Below are positions 20,790 to 32,443 of a stretch of DNA of 64,000 bases, in pieces. The stretch spans positions 620,001-684,000 of the forward strand of contig JAGPXD010000001.1 of NCBI GenBank assembly GCA_020746995.1. The letters run 5' to 3'. Within the stretch, counting starts at the first letter, position 1, and each line of letters starts with the position of its first letter. Position numbers and translations under genes: made by a program. The notes under the pieces are model-generated. The model had not been told where the DNA came from. It saw only the letters and a list, made by a program, of their open reading frames with translations, and did no database searches. Origin of the DNA: Plectosphaerella cucumerina (lineage: Eukaryota; Ascomycota; Sordariomycetes; Glomerellales; Plectosphaerellaceae).

Positions 20790-21450
20790 TGTGATGTTAA
20801 GGGTGGATGGACGACTTGGGTGAGAGTCGAGTGTGAGGTGCTGTTTGGTTTACGAGATCAAGGGCAAGAGTGGCTGCAACTTGGAGGGAACTAGGCGCTG
20901 GATCCTTAAATCAGATCTCATCCTTTTGCCCTGAATTACTTCATGCCATGCCTTATGGCCAGGTTTTCGACCGTGACGCAATGTGGCCCTACACGACCGA
21001 AGGCCTTGGCTCTGGAGACACCTCATGGGGCTGGGGTGATATCACCGGGAACGGACGATGGCATATCTAGAACAGGTTTTCCCAAGAGGCGGCACAGGGG
21101 TCTTGCGTGTCATGCAGGGACCTGGGAAGGGTCGGCGTGCTGTAGAGTATGGCATACGCCGAGTGACGTCGAAAGGGGGCATGGTTTGTATGAGACATGA
21201 CGTCGAACGGATGTATGGGGTCGGTCTGGATGAGTGTCAAGGGGGGGTGAATATGGGGCAGTGGGTGGTGGGGGGGAGGGAGGACACGCAGCTGTGGTGG
21301 ACTCGACAGGGGTAGGGGGTGAATGATCGAGATGCCAGGCATGGCGGAACCCATATTGTGAGGTCTAGCCCACGGGCAGTCGATCTCGACGACACGGGGA
21401 CCATCTGCATACAGCATCAACGGCCCATAGCAGAAGTATCACACGCAAAA

Positions 21451-22119
21451 ATGGTCCTCGGGCTACTCGTCATCGGCGCAATTCCCACCGTCATCGGGGT
21501 CGCAGAAGCTATCAGCGCGCAGAAGCAGAGCAACGAGGCCAACAAGGAGAAGATCAAGTTCTCGCTGGGAATCTCCGTAACGATAAACGGGGTAAACGCA
21601 GAAGCAGATGGCATCTTGACAGATGGGAAAGTAAGTTGGCATATCTTACCCCACGAGAGAGAGGACCGGCACGAGAGAACCGCGGCTGATACTCCGCGCT
21701 TGCAGCTGTTCCTGAACCATCCGGAGAGCCAAGTGGAGGGATTCAAATTCGACGGCTGGTACTTCATGTATCCGGGCGACGAGAAGATCATGGGCCTGGT
21801 GACCATGACCTGTGCCGACCCGCCAGCGATGGGGTGGATGTTCGTGGACGCGGACACGCGGGCGGTCAGGTATGGCGCGCGGAAGGACACAATCGACAAC
21901 ATCGTGGGGCCGTGGCACTGGACGCCGAACGAGGAGTATCTGACACTCCGGGGAGGCGGCGAGGGGTTCATCGCGGTGCGAGAGGAGGACGGGCCGAGGT
22001 GGTACGTGTGCTGGGACCCGGACGGGATGCTGAGAGCGCAGATCGAGCCCGAGCGGCAGGCCGTTGTGGTGCTGCGGCGGCAACTGAAGCTGGGGGTGGA
22101 AAGCAAGTATGTGAGGTAG
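21451..22119 (+). CDS. Conserved fungal hypothetical protein, 197 residues
   Basis: Two exons (21451-21630 and 21706-22119) with a 75-nt intron (GTAAGT..TTGCAG, CTGAT branch). The intron is a multiple of three and contains no stop, so retention would add 25 residues. The N-terminus LGLLVIGAIPTVIGVAEAIS is hydrophobic and could be an anchor or a buried helix, followed by a charged stretch (QKQSNEANKEKIKF). The second exon is compact and Trp-rich (FKFDGWYFMYPGDEK, then WHWTPNEEYLTLRGGGEG, then WYVCWDPDG). It resembles an uncharacterised fungal protein family that starts with the same LxxLxxIPTVxGVxxAxSAQ pattern; I know no function. It sits between the two genes that share the RLDLNL tail. Confidence 0.78.
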   Translation: MVLGLLVIGAIPTVIGVAEAISAQKQSNEANKEKIKFSLGISVTINGVNAEADGILTDGKVSWHILPHEREDRHERTAADTPRLQLFLNHPESQVEGFKFDGWYFMYPGDEKIMGLVTMTCADPPAMGWMFVDADTRAVRYGARKDTIDNIVGPWHWTPNEEYLTLRGGGEGFIAVREEDGPRWYVCWDPDGMLRAQIEPERQAVVVLRRQLKLGVESKYVR

Positions 22120-22753
22120 GCAGCGGGATCGACGATGGGGGGGATGGTGTCAGGGGTGGGGGCGTTGGGGGAAGAAACTTGGCGTTTAGGCATTCGAGAG
22201 CTTGTTCTGGCCGAGGAATACATCCAGCCAGCGCGTCACTGACCAGGAAGTGTGTGTGCTGCATGTGCAGAAGGATGGGCAAAGTGCTGGCGGTTCGGGG
22301 GTTGAGGGGCAGGAAGAAGCACGGCCGGGGGAGGAGGAGGTCCAGGCCGTCTGCCTGTGGATAGGAGTCGTCCCACTGAGTCTGACTGCACCCCCTGCAT
22401 CCCTACCTCTCGGCGGCCCCTCCCACACCCCTTCGACGTCATATCGAAAGAGACAACCCGCAGAAAGCTGCGAGATGGACATGCTTGTGACGAAATGCAG
22501 GTCGGGGCGTGTGTAGGAGAACCAGGAAATCAGGGTCCAGCATGATCTCATCCCGTCCGGGGGGATGGCGACCCTGTTTTGGCATCGAGGAGGAGGATAG
22601 GTTTATATGCCAGTCCATCCGGGCCTCGAACGTGGAAGAGAAAGCATCAAGAGAAAACAAACCAGTTACTCACCCACAAACTTCGAAGAAGCATATTCCT
22701 TCCTCCTCACCCATCCTTCCATCACCGACACGAGCCCTCCTCCCTCATACACC

Positions 22754-23140
22754 ATGTCGTCGTCCCCGAGAGAAACCAAGTACGCCTCCGAGGAGGAAGC
22801 CTCCGACCAGTCCCAGCAGCAGCCACCCCCCCGCCAGCGCCGCAGGAGGCCCCAGGGCTCAAGGCAGATGGAGAAACGCCGGCAGCAGAACCAGGGCGGC
22901 GGCGAGAGCGGGCCCCTCGGCGGCCTCGGTGGCCTTGACAACGTCGGCCAGACGGCGCAGGGTCTGACGGGCGGCGTGACGAACGCGCTCGGCGGCGTGG
23001 CAGGCGGCGCGCTCAACCAGCAGGGCGGCGGCGACGGCGGAAAGAGCGACACCCTGCGTCTGAGGCTGGACCTCAACCTGGATGTCGAGATCACGCTCAA
23101 GGCGCGCATCCACGGCGATCTCGAGCTCGCCCTCTTGTGA
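22754..23140 (+). CDS. Small disordered protein sharing the RLDLNL..IHGDL C-terminal module
   Basis: A single exon of 128 residues. The N-terminal half is charged and Gln/Arg-rich (RQRRRRPQGSRQMEKRRQQ), the middle is Gly-rich with GGLGGLDNVGQTAQGL and GGVTNALGGVAGGAL, and the last ~30 residues are LRLRLDLNLDVEITLKAR then IHGDLELALL. The tail matches that of the 327-residue protein 2 kb away at about 70-80% of positions by eye, so the two are paralogous at least there. A TTATAT element about 150 nt upstream (22603-22608) may be the TATA box. No family function known to me; probably not enzymatic. Confidence 0.8.
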   Translation: MSSSPRETKYASEEEASDQSQQQPPPRQRRRRPQGSRQMEKRRQQNQGGGESGPLGGLGGLDNVGQTAQGLTGGVTNALGGVAGGALNQQGGGDGGKSDTLRLRLDLNLDVEITLKARIHGDLELALL

Positions 23141-25985
23141 GTACCATCCCCTCCCCGGTCCCCATTCCCCTTACCTGGCTCGTCTCCCCCGCTCGGTCAA
23201 CAAAAACGTATATAATCGTCCGTGTTCTTACCATGATACCCAAAAAGGACGGGCTAGATGTTCTTTAGATCACCTGGGCTAATCGGCTTTCTCCCACTGC
23301 TTTTCAGGAACTGAGTTTTGGCGTTTTTGTTCTGCGAATTCTGTATATCCGTCCTGGGACGGAGCCATGATCCTGCTGGGGAAACGGCGGGCATGGAATG
23401 TTCCACTGTACCTTTTTCTTTTATTCTCTGGTTCTTGTTACACGGGAAAGCGGGATAAAGTCCAAACCAGCATGATAACGACATTTGGAGAGCGGGGGAC
23501 GCCGACGACGATGCCGACGACGCCTTCGTTTTCCGAAAATAAGATGACATTTCTGACAATGGTTCCCAGGGAGTGAGCGTGCACGAACGTGGCTAGCTGG
23601 AGTGGATGGGCAGGGGATGGAGATGAGGTGGCTGGGCAGAACGAGGAGAAAGATCCGTTTGCTCTGGCCGTGTATTTTTTGCCGTATCTAGAGGGGCAGG
23701 GAGTTGACCTTGAGAATCGGAAAAAGAAAAGAAAAAAGCACACGTTGAGCATGCACGATATTGCCACGCCCCTCACTTCCGTTGACGCGCGTGTCAGAAC
23801 GGTGCTTTGGCCAAATGGAGATGACTCGGGGGACTCGGACACGAATAGCAAGTAATTCACAATGCCATTGTCCAGCAGTAAGAGACGGCGAAAGTACCAG
23901 TGTCTCTGGCAACGGGCGCCGTTGGGCAGCGCCAGGTACAAGCGCAGGCACACACCCTCAGTGGCAGCAGCAGGCAGTGATGTGCGGCCGGGTCAGGCGA
24001 CGTTGGAAAATGGAGGGAGCTGATCTTCGGCCGCCGAGACCTTACCTTACGGCGTCGGGTGCCATTGAATGGCCGGCTGTCGTCCGTCCAAGCCGCGCCG
24101 CCCCCCTTTTGGCACGTTTCATCCCATCCCCGCAACCACGTCTGGCCGAACGACGGTCGTCGGTGGGTCAATTCCGTTCCGCCGCGTCGATCTCGATCGT
24201 GGCTGGAAGAGCTTGGTGGGCGGGGAAAAGGACCGCATATTACTTTTGGGGACACGGTCCACCGCCCCTCTGTCTGGACGGTCTTTGCGTCTTGATGATG
24301 ACATTGTCGAGACGGCTGTTTCCGACGTGAGCGAGGAGCCTGTTTTCAAGACATGCGCATTGGACCCAGCGAGTCGGGTGCATGGTGGTGTTGATGAGGC
24401 TAGGCTTTCGGATGAAAAAAAATAGAGCAAAAGGCAAAACCATGTGTTTTGGCGCTCGACTAGAGGACGGTCCGGCGCAAGCCCAAAACGCCTCAGCTAC
24501 GAGACGGCGAGACGGTCGTCGACAGTTTAGCTCGGTACGGCCGCGTCAGCCACTCACCATCTCGCTGCCCCCCCCTGACGTACGGGGGTCGTGAGTGGCT
24601 TGACGCCTTGCCCCACTTGCATATAAGCGGGTAGGCGTCGCCCCCTGGGCCCCTGAACCGTTTACGCGGCTCTTGGCCGACCTCCACAATGAAATGGCTC
24701 AGGGGGGACCCCTTGACCATTCACATACGACGACACGGATGATGCTTGCCGCCGCACCGTCACGTCTGAGCTGTTGCTGTCAGGCGTGAATGGACGACTT
24801 GGACGCCCATGGTCGCTTCTGGCATTTCATGCTGCCCATCATTTTCATGGCTCAGAGTTTTGTCTCATTTCTCACCCTCGAGCAGAACGCCCGCCCCGGT
24901 AACGGTGACAAGGCAGGATCGGATCAGCAACGGTTGACCAGGTCAAATGTCTTGGTATGCTCCATTGTTAACAGCGGAGCTTCGTCTCAGATGGGTCTTG
25001 GACGGGGTCGCCAATCTCTGTCGAAAAGCGGCTGCCCATCGAGCTTTGACGCCGTCTCTTCCACGTGTGCTGTGGACATGCATCCTCCCTGTGAGCGCAA
25101 CGGCGAGGGCATTTCGCCCCAGACCCCCAACCGCTTCATGCCAGCCACGCGTCAGGCAGGAGACGGTGTCTTCAGGCCGCCCCCGGACTCTGACCTTGAA
25201 ATCTTGTTTCTACTTCCAAACGCCTTGCCGGTGCAGAGCGTCTGCCCCCAGCTTTGCGTCATGAGCACGTCTCGACGGGGCGCCTCGAGTCCTCGACGGT
25301 GTCTCATCTGGGAAGCTCGAGCTGCACGACATGGGTAGGTCTCCATCGCGGGATCGGGAAGGAGGGGAGTCTAGACTTCTGGGTCTTGACCCCCCCTCCA
25401 CTTCAAACGAACCCTCTCATCAAGGTGGCCCCAGTGACCCGGTTCTGTCTTGAACCTGGCAGGCCTGGTCAGAGTCTGTGAGCAGTGAGGACCGTCACCA
25501 GCCACACGCAATCCACAAGAAACCCACCAGCAGCTTCCAGGCCTTCTCCATCCTTCATCCTCCAGCAAGGGGGATACGTCATTGTCTCGAGCTCTTTCTT
25601 TCCCCCTGGGACATCATTCCTTTCCTTCGCGCCTCGCTGTCGACCCCCTCCGAGTCTCCAACCTCGCAACCCAGACCACTCACCCCTCGAGATCGGCAGC
25701 AGCCTCCTTCGCTTGCATCCAGAATCAGGCGATCCTCGATCCCCCCTCATCCTTGCCCAGCTGGCCTCGCGCCTGTTCCAAGCACACGACGCGCACACCC
25801 ACCCACCGCCCTTTTCCCCGCCACAGGCCGGGTCCCTACAGCTCTCACACATCCTCTCTACACGTGTGCCTGACGCAAACTGCCCGCTGCCGCTGCCCGC
25901 CGCCCGCTGCCAGTCGAGCTCCAGGTTCACAGCACTTCCCCTCGAGGAACCCGCCCTTCGGGCTCTCGGAAGAGTCCATATCTCC
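23141..25985. other. Intergenic region, no gene supported
   Basis: A 2.8-kb spacer between the small RLDLNL-tail gene and the DUF3659 gene. No frame has recognisable content. It contains the palindrome at 24545-24604 and, at its right end, a CT-rich leader from about 25500 that probably belongs to the next gene. A long frame is open from 25485 into that gene, but its first 167 codons look like leader sequence. Confidence 0.45.
24545..24604. repeat. Imperfect palindrome around a TGACGT core
   Basis: Outer arms GTCAGCCACTCAC and GTGAGTGGCTTGAC match with one base inserted, and inner runs of C and G flank CTGACGTACG. The whole can fold into a cruciform of about 60 nt. The TGACGT core resembles a bZIP (CRE-like) site; its relevance is untested. 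Confidence 0.55.
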
Positions 25986-27131
25986 ATGCAGATGCCCGCC
26001 CCTGCATCACCGCACGGGTCAGATCCCGACTCCACACAGCACGCACGATCGGAATCTCCCTCCGGGATCCAAGACAGCCATATGACTTCTCGAAAGGATA
26101 GTCATGAGGTAGTCGACGGCCAGGACCAACAGGGGCCCAAGGAGCAGAGCTCCGGGAGCAGCGCCGCCTCGACGCGTCCAAAGCTGCCGCGACTCAACTC
26201 CAGCTCCAGAGCACCGCCGAGCAACCTTGGCGCGCGTGAGGAACCTTCTCCAGAGCAGGAGGAAGATGGCAATGCGCCTCAGTCCCCCTCGAAGCCATCG
26301 CTGGTCCAGTCATCAGCACCCCAAGGTCCAGGCAGCCCCTTCAACATCAGACAAAGCCAAGAGATACCCATACCCATGAGGGACGGCCGCCCTTCTTCCC
26401 GGGCACGCTCCGACAGCGATGCCTACAGCCGCACAGACACAAACGAAAGCACACCAACACCCCGCGGCTCGCCGTCGCTCAAGTCCAAGTCCGACTCGGA
26501 CGGCCAGAACCCGACCATACAGATACCCAAGGTCACCCCTTTATCCTCGGGCCTCAACCTGCCGCCCAACCTCGCCGAGCTCGCCGAGGGCCTCGAAGAC
26601 AAGTACATTGACGAGTTCGGAAACGTCCTCGACTGGGATGGAGAGGTCCTCGGCCGGGTCGAGGGTGATCTTCCCTCCATGGTCGGCCGCCCCGTGTCAG
26701 CCACGGGCGAGGTCATGACCGAAGAGGGCGAGGTTGTAGGTTACGTCGTCGAGAACGAGGCCATCGAGCCGCCGCCACCCACCCCACAGCCCATCCATGG
26801 CATGGGCGAAGGCCTCAAGGTGGACCACATGGGCAACATTCTCGATGCTGGGAATAAGATCATTGGCCACTTCAACAGCGAGATGCTCGGCAAGGACGTT
26901 GAAATTGGCGGTGGCAGTCCGAGGAACAGGGCAAACGGTCCGCACCGAGGGCCTCACAACTGCAGTTGCGGCAACAAGGCGCCGCCGCAGCCCAAACCCA
27001 CAGCGGCACCAAGCCCATCAGAAATCTACCTCGACGTCAAGTCGACGAACGACGGCGTTCAGCTCATTATCAAGATACCCACGGTGTTCAACGGCGGAAA
27101 CGGGCAGAATATTCACATTTCGACAGGTTGA
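25986..27131 (+). CDS. DUF3659-containing disordered protein
   Basis: A single exon of 381 residues. Residues 1-190 are Ser/Pro/Gln-rich and probably disordered, with many possible phosphorylation sites. Residues ~195-260 hold a DUF3659-type double unit (KYIDEFGNVLDWDGEVLGRV, then GRPVSATGEVMTEEGEVVGY), and a further half unit is at ~276-300 (GLKVDHMGNILDAGNKIIGH). A CSCGN cysteine pair lies near residue 326. The last ~35 residues (EIYLDVKSTNDGVQLIIK) form a short beta-like amphipathic segment placed like the RLDLNL tail of its neighbours. DUF3659 is known from fungal proteins annotated as LEA-like; the role is unknown. The ATG at 25986 is preferred over 25485 because the intervening residues look like translated leader. 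Confidence 0.82.
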   Translation: MQMPAPASPHGSDPDSTQHARSESPSGIQDSHMTSRKDSHEVVDGQDQQGPKEQSSGSSAASTRPKLPRLNSSSRAPPSNLGAREEPSPEQEEDGNAPQSPSKPSLVQSSAPQGPGSPFNIRQSQEIPIPMRDGRPSSRARSDSDAYSRTDTNESTPTPRGSPSLKSKSDSDGQNPTIQIPKVTPLSSGLNLPPNLAELAEGLEDKYIDEFGNVLDWDGEVLGRVEGDLPSMVGRPVSATGEVMTEEGEVVGYVVENEAIEPPPPTPQPIHGMGEGLKVDHMGNILDAGNKIIGHFNSEMLGKDVEIGGGSPRNRANGPHRGPHNCSCGNKAPPQPKPTAAPSPSEIYLDVKSTNDGVQLIIKIPTVFNGGNGQNIHISTG

Positions 27132-28311
27132 GGAGTGGCAGAAGTCTGTACTAGATTATTCATGATTTGTTAGCCTTTAGCCGCGGATGGAACAGTTCAT
27201 CCAGGAGATAGACGGAAGCCAGGCGTATGTGGAGTTGCAGGGGAATTTCAGATACCTTTCGATCACGATATGTTGAAACCCCGGTCCGTACCGTAGCATC
27301 GTCAGCACATAATCCGCAAATCCGCGATAATCACCCCAAAAACCCATTCAGGGACCCCAGCTTGCTCCACTGAGGCAACCTCGAGAGACGAGCTGCAAGA
27401 AGATCCAGACGCACGGCCGGGATCAGGGGCTGGCCCGGCTCGACTGGTGCGGCTCGCACGCGTGTCTGCGGGGGGCGTCCGCTGCCACTCGAGCCGAAGC
27501 TTGTGGCGGCGGGCCATCCAAAATGCACGGAATGACGTTGAACAGCAAGCTTCCCCCAGCCGATCTCGATGTATAGGAGGGGTGTGCGGCAGGGCGGGCA
27601 AGTTGGCAGGACGGGCTGCCCTCGGCGAATGGCCTTGATCGGGACAGGGGGGCGGTTTAGTCGGAGTAGCTCCAGCCACACAAGCTGGGAGCCACACCCC
27701 CTCCTCCCAGAGGGCAGCACACGCATGCCGCCGATCAACCCTGCTCCCCAATGACAGCAGTCTGACGCCTCAGCGGCTGCCGCACCGTCTCATGCACACC
27801 GAGACGGGCCAGCCTGGACTTTGCGTCATGGGGACAGGCATGCGGGAGCTCGAACCTGGCAGACAGCCTTCTTCTGCCTGCACTATGGCGCCGGCTTGGT
27901 GTGGCTTTGCGTCATGATAGACCGGGCGACAGCGCTGAGCATTTCCCAATGAAGTCATGCCGTGGCGGGTGAGCAGCGGTCTGGAGCGTGCCAGGGGGGG
28001 AGCAGTGGCTCCTTGGAGGCGTCGGAGGTTGTCGTACGCGAGGGAGCAAGTAGGGGAGGGAAACTTGATTTTGAACGTGGTTTTGGGCGGGATGATATAA
28101 AACTCGAGGTGCAGTTCCCCAGGTAGAGGTTACAGTTCTCTCCTCACAGCAGTTCATCTGGAACTGTAAAAAAGTAATACCCACAAACGATACCCTTGTA
28201 CCACCAAGTTCAACATCATATCAACCCAACAAACCTATACCCTTTTGTCAGCCTTGAAACTTTGAAAGAAGAGACACCCCGAGCGGCAGAAACACCACCA
28301 CCACCACAGTC
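27132..28311. other. Intergenic region and promoter of the LEA/DUF3659 gene
   Basis: No gene is supported. TATAAAA at 28096-28102 lies about 215 nt before the ATG at 28312 and is a likely core promoter. The rest is spacer. Confidence 0.5.
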
Positions 28312-31300
28312 ATGCTCGGCTCAGCAGGTAAGAAGCTCAATGCCGCATCGGGCGGCGGAGGAGCGCAGAGTACGTGCCACACGTGTGCCTCCCGTTCGCA
28401 AGCGGTTCCACACAAGCTGTCGGCGCAGCGCCGTCGTCTTGTCAGACAAACGTCGGCGGCCCCGTTCGGCTTGGCCCGGGGATCGTGCACGTTCGTCATG
28501 ATAGTTATTTGCTGACATTCTCGCAGAATCGGAAAACAAGGGCGAGTCCCTCGGCAACCTTGCCGCAGGCATCGTCGGAAAGTCTGGAGAGGTTGTGGAC
28601 GACACAGGAAACACAGTTGGCAAGATCACAGAGGGAACACCCGCTGATCTCGGTACGTTTTTGTGGTGTTTGCTACCTGGGATTCATCAGCTAACATGCT
28701 CCTAGTCGGAAATGTCGTGACAGCGACAGGAGACATCATCGGAAAGGACGGCGGTGTCGTCGGCAAGGCGTTGCCCGTCGACGAAGACGGCGAAGAGACC
28801 AAGAAGGGCGGCTTCTCCATCATGGGAGCCGCGAAACAGGTCAAGGGCATCGTCGACGTTGCCGATGGCACCATCCAGACGGTGAACCGCGCCGTGCCGA
28901 TCGTCGGCGATATCACAAAGGGCCTGAGCCTCGGCGGCGGCGACTCCAAGGGCAGCTCCCTCCTGGGCGGCCTCCTCGGCACCGGGTCCGCAGACCGCGA
29001 CCCCGAGGAGCGCCAGAAGGTGACGGAGCAGGCCAAGAAGGACCTCTTCGAGGACAACGACAAGACATCCGAGGTCGCGCCTGTCGACCTGAAAGACCAG
29101 GAGAAGGCGAAAGACGACGCTCGGCTCGAGGTAGAGACCAAGTCGCAGCCCCCTGATAGCGATACTGACTCGAAGACCCAGTTGACTGAGGGGTCGACCG
29201 ACGACGACAAGGTCGACGACGCTTCGGAGACCGTCAAGGGCGCCACCGGCAAGGCCCAAGACACCGCCGACGATGCCACATCCAAGGCCCAGGACTCCGC
29301 CGACGATGTCACCGAGAAGGCTTCCGATGACGGTGCTGATCTCACCGGCAAGGCCGGCGATGCCGTCGAGGGCGCCAAGGATACCGCGGCCGAGACCACC
29401 GACAAGGCCAAGGACACTGCCGAGGAGACGACCGACAAGGTCGAGGACACCGCGGCAGAGACCAAGGACAAGGCGGAGGGCACGGCAGCCGATGCCACCG
29501 ACAAGGTTGACGACACCGCCACCGAGACCACCGACAAAACGGAAGACACTACGACCGAGGCGACGGAGAAGGCCGAAGACACTGCCGCCGAGGCCACCGA
29601 CAAGGCCAAGGACACTGCGGACGACGCGACCGGCAAGGTCGAGGACACTGCCGCTGAGACGACCGAGACGGCCAAGGATACCGCCGACGACGACGACAAG
29701 CTCGACAAGGTCAAGTCCACTGCCGATGACGCCACCGAGAAGCTTGACGCCGACGACAAGGTTGAGACGACAAAGGACACCACCGACGATGCCACCGAGA
29801 AGGCCGACGACGCCGCCGCTCCTGTCAAGGAGACTGCGGACGAGACGACCGACAAGGTCGAGGACACCGCCGAGGAGGCGAAGGACAAGGCTGACGACAC
29901 CGTCGAAGAGACCAAGGAGACGGTCGACGAGACGAAGGACAAGGCCGAAGATACCACCGCCGAAGCCACCGACAAGGCTGAGGACGCCGCCGAAGACACC
30001 ACCGACAAGGCGAAGGACACCACCACAGACGACACTGCCTCTCCCATCAAGGAGAATGTCGAGGCTGACGTTGACGACGAGTCGCCCGCTGATGATGTGG
30101 CTGATAAGGCCAAGTCCACTGCCGACGACACAAAGTCCACCGCCGAGGGCGCCGTTGACGACACCAAGTCTGAGGACGCTGTCGACGAGACCAAGTCCAC
30201 TGCCGAAGGTGCCGCTGATGAGGCCAAGTCCACTGCAGAGGGCGCCGCCGATGAGGCCAAGTCTACTGCTGAGGGCGCTGCCGATGAGGCCAAGTCCACC
30301 GCCGAGGACGCTGCCGACCAGACCCAGTCGCAGCTCGACGAGATCGAGACCGTTCGCATTGAGGGCGACAAGGTTCCCGCTCCCTTCGAGAAGTTTGAGG
30401 GCGCCGAGATCGATGACGAGGGCAAGGTCATGTTCGAGGAGGGCTCCATCGGCAAGGTTGTCGAGGGTGACCCAGAGCAGCTTGCTGGCCAAGAGATCTC
30501 TCCCGAGGGACTCGTCCTCAACGACAACGGCAGCGAGATCGGCCGCGTTGAGCTCAAGTCTGAGATCGCTGAGGAGCTGGAGGCTGAGGCTGAGAAGGCC
30601 AAGGGCCTCCTGATCCTCAAGGGCACCCGTGTCAACAAGGGCGGCAACCTCGTCAACGACAAGAACGAGGCCGTCGGCCACATCGTCGAGGGTATCCTCA
30701 AGAACCTCATCGGCCGCAAGGCTGACGAGAAGGGCCAGATCTGGAACGACGGTGGCGAGGTCATTGGCCGCGCCGAGGTCATTCCCGAGAAGGATCGCCA
30801 GGCCTACAAGGAGCCTGCTCCCTTCGAGGACTTCCCCGACGCGACTGTCCAGTCCAACGGCGAGGTCACCAGCGATGGCGACATTGTTGGCCGCCTGATC
30901 GAGGGCGACGCGAAGAAGCTCAAGGGCAAGAAGGTTGACGAGGATGGTGACGTCCTCGACAAGCAGGGCAACAAGATCGGCCAGGCCGAGCGCTGGGAGC
31001 CCGAGCCTGAGCCGGAGGCGGAGCCTGAGCCGGAGGTCGACAAGTCCATCCTTGCTGGCAAGCGTGTTAACAAGGCCGGCAACGTCGTTGACTCAAGCGG
31101 CACCATCTTCGGTCGCGTCGTCGAGGGCGACCCGAAGCGCATGAACGGCCGCATGTGCAACAAGAACGGCGAGATTCTTTCCGAGTCTGGCGATGTTCTT
31201 GGCCGTGCCGAGCTCGTTCCCGAGGGCGAGCGTGAGGGTCTCAAGGAGGGTCCCTTCGCTGAGCTCTCCGGCTGCACTGTCGCCAAGGACGGCACCGTCG

Positions 31301-32443
31301 TCACCCCCAGCGGCGATATTGTCGGACGCCTGGTGAGTTTTGTCCCCTTTTCATCTTCCAATACCACAACTAACAAGTTGCAGACGTCTGGTGACGGCAA
31401 GAAGCTGTTCGGTCGCGAGGTCGATGAGGACGGTGATGTTCTTGACCGCAACGGCAACCAGATCGGCAAGGCCGAGCGCTGGGAGCCGCCCGAGGAGGAG
31501 GCCAAGGCTGACGGCCCCCTCAAGGGATACCGAGTCAACAAGAAGGGTGAGGTCTACGACAAGGAGGGCAACCTCATTGCCAAGCTCACCAGCGGCGACC
31601 TCTCCATCTGCTCTGGCAAGGAGATTGACAACGACAACGACGTTGTCGACTCCAAGGGCAACACCATCGGCCATGTCACTCTCATCGAGGACATTCCCGA
31701 GCCCGAGCCCGAGGAGCCTGGCGAGACCGAGGAGCAGAAGAAGGCTCGCGAGGCTGAGGAGAAGGAGGCTGAGGCTAAGGCCAAGGACGAGAAGCTCGCC
31801 AAGGACCTTGGTGGTCTCGTCGACCAGGGCCTTGACAAGATCCGTCCCATCTGCAAGATGATTACGGAGAAGATTGACAAGGCCGAGCGCACTCCCAAGG
31901 AGGAGCTCGACGAGGAGGAGCTCGTCAAGCAGGTCAAGCCCCTCATCGAGGAGGGTGGCCGCATCCTCAGCGAGCTGAACGGCACCGTTCGCGCCCTCGA
32001 CCCCGATGGTCGCATCCAGCGCAACGCCAAGCACAAGTCGAGCACGCGCGAGGCCACGCCCGCCGAGCACCACCTCGCCGAGATGCTCAAGGAGCTGACC
32101 GGCACCGTCACCACGTGCATCGACGGCGCGAAGAGGAAGATCGAGGACATGCCCCACGCCAAGAAGGAGCTGAACCCTCTCTGGGGTCTTCTCACGGAGC
32201 CTCTCTTCCAGATTCTCGCCGCCGTCGGCCTGCTGCTGGCTGGTGTGCTGAACCTGGTCGGACGCCTGGTAAGTCAATACCTCTCACTCATTTGGAAATC
32301 ACCTGCTAACCCCGTCTCAGCTCAAGGGTCTTGGACTCGGTGGCCTTATCGACGGTCTTCTCGGCTCCCTGGGTCTCAACAGGCTGCTTGACGGCCTCGG
32401 CCTGGGTAGTCTGACGAACGCCCTGACGGGCAAGAAGAAGTAA
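28312..32443 (+). CDS. Large LEA-like protein with multiple DUF3659 repeats
   Basis: Five exons (28312-28369, 28527-28652, 28706-31332, 31384-32268, 32321-32443) with introns of 157, 53, 51 and 52 nt give 1272 residues; all junction phases agree. Order of parts: a Gly-rich start, one DUF3659-like unit at ~25-85 (KSGEVVDDTGNTVGK, then VTATGDIIGKDGGVVGK), a linker, a LEA-type region at ~225-605 built of 11-mer-like DKAEDTAAEATDKAKDTAD repeats rich in Asp/Lys/Thr/Ala, six DUF3659 units at ~620-1037, a charged helical region at ~1060-1200, and a hydrophobic Gly/Leu tail (LLLAGVLNLVGRL, then GLGLGGLIDGLLGSLGLNRL). LEA repeats are linked to desiccation and stress tolerance; the tail may bind membranes (inference). 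The third intron (51 nt) is in frame without a stop, so its retention is possible. Confidence 0.9.
29200..30340 (+). repeat. Tandem degenerate coding repeat (LEA region)
   Basis: The DNA repeats imperfectly with units of about 33-66 nt, encoding alternating DKAEDTA and EATDKA-type segments. Near its end a 39-nt unit encoding ADEAKSTAEGA is repeated almost unchanged at about 30210-30310, a sign of recent expansion. Confidence 0.8.

Noticed and set aside
28626..30782. Long minus-strand open frames (718 and 659 residues) opposite the LEA gene
   Set aside because: They mirror the repetitive plus-strand codons (Ser/Ala/Val-rich or Gly/Leu/Val-rich) and have no independent motif, while the plus strand has a complete spliced model with DUF3659 units.
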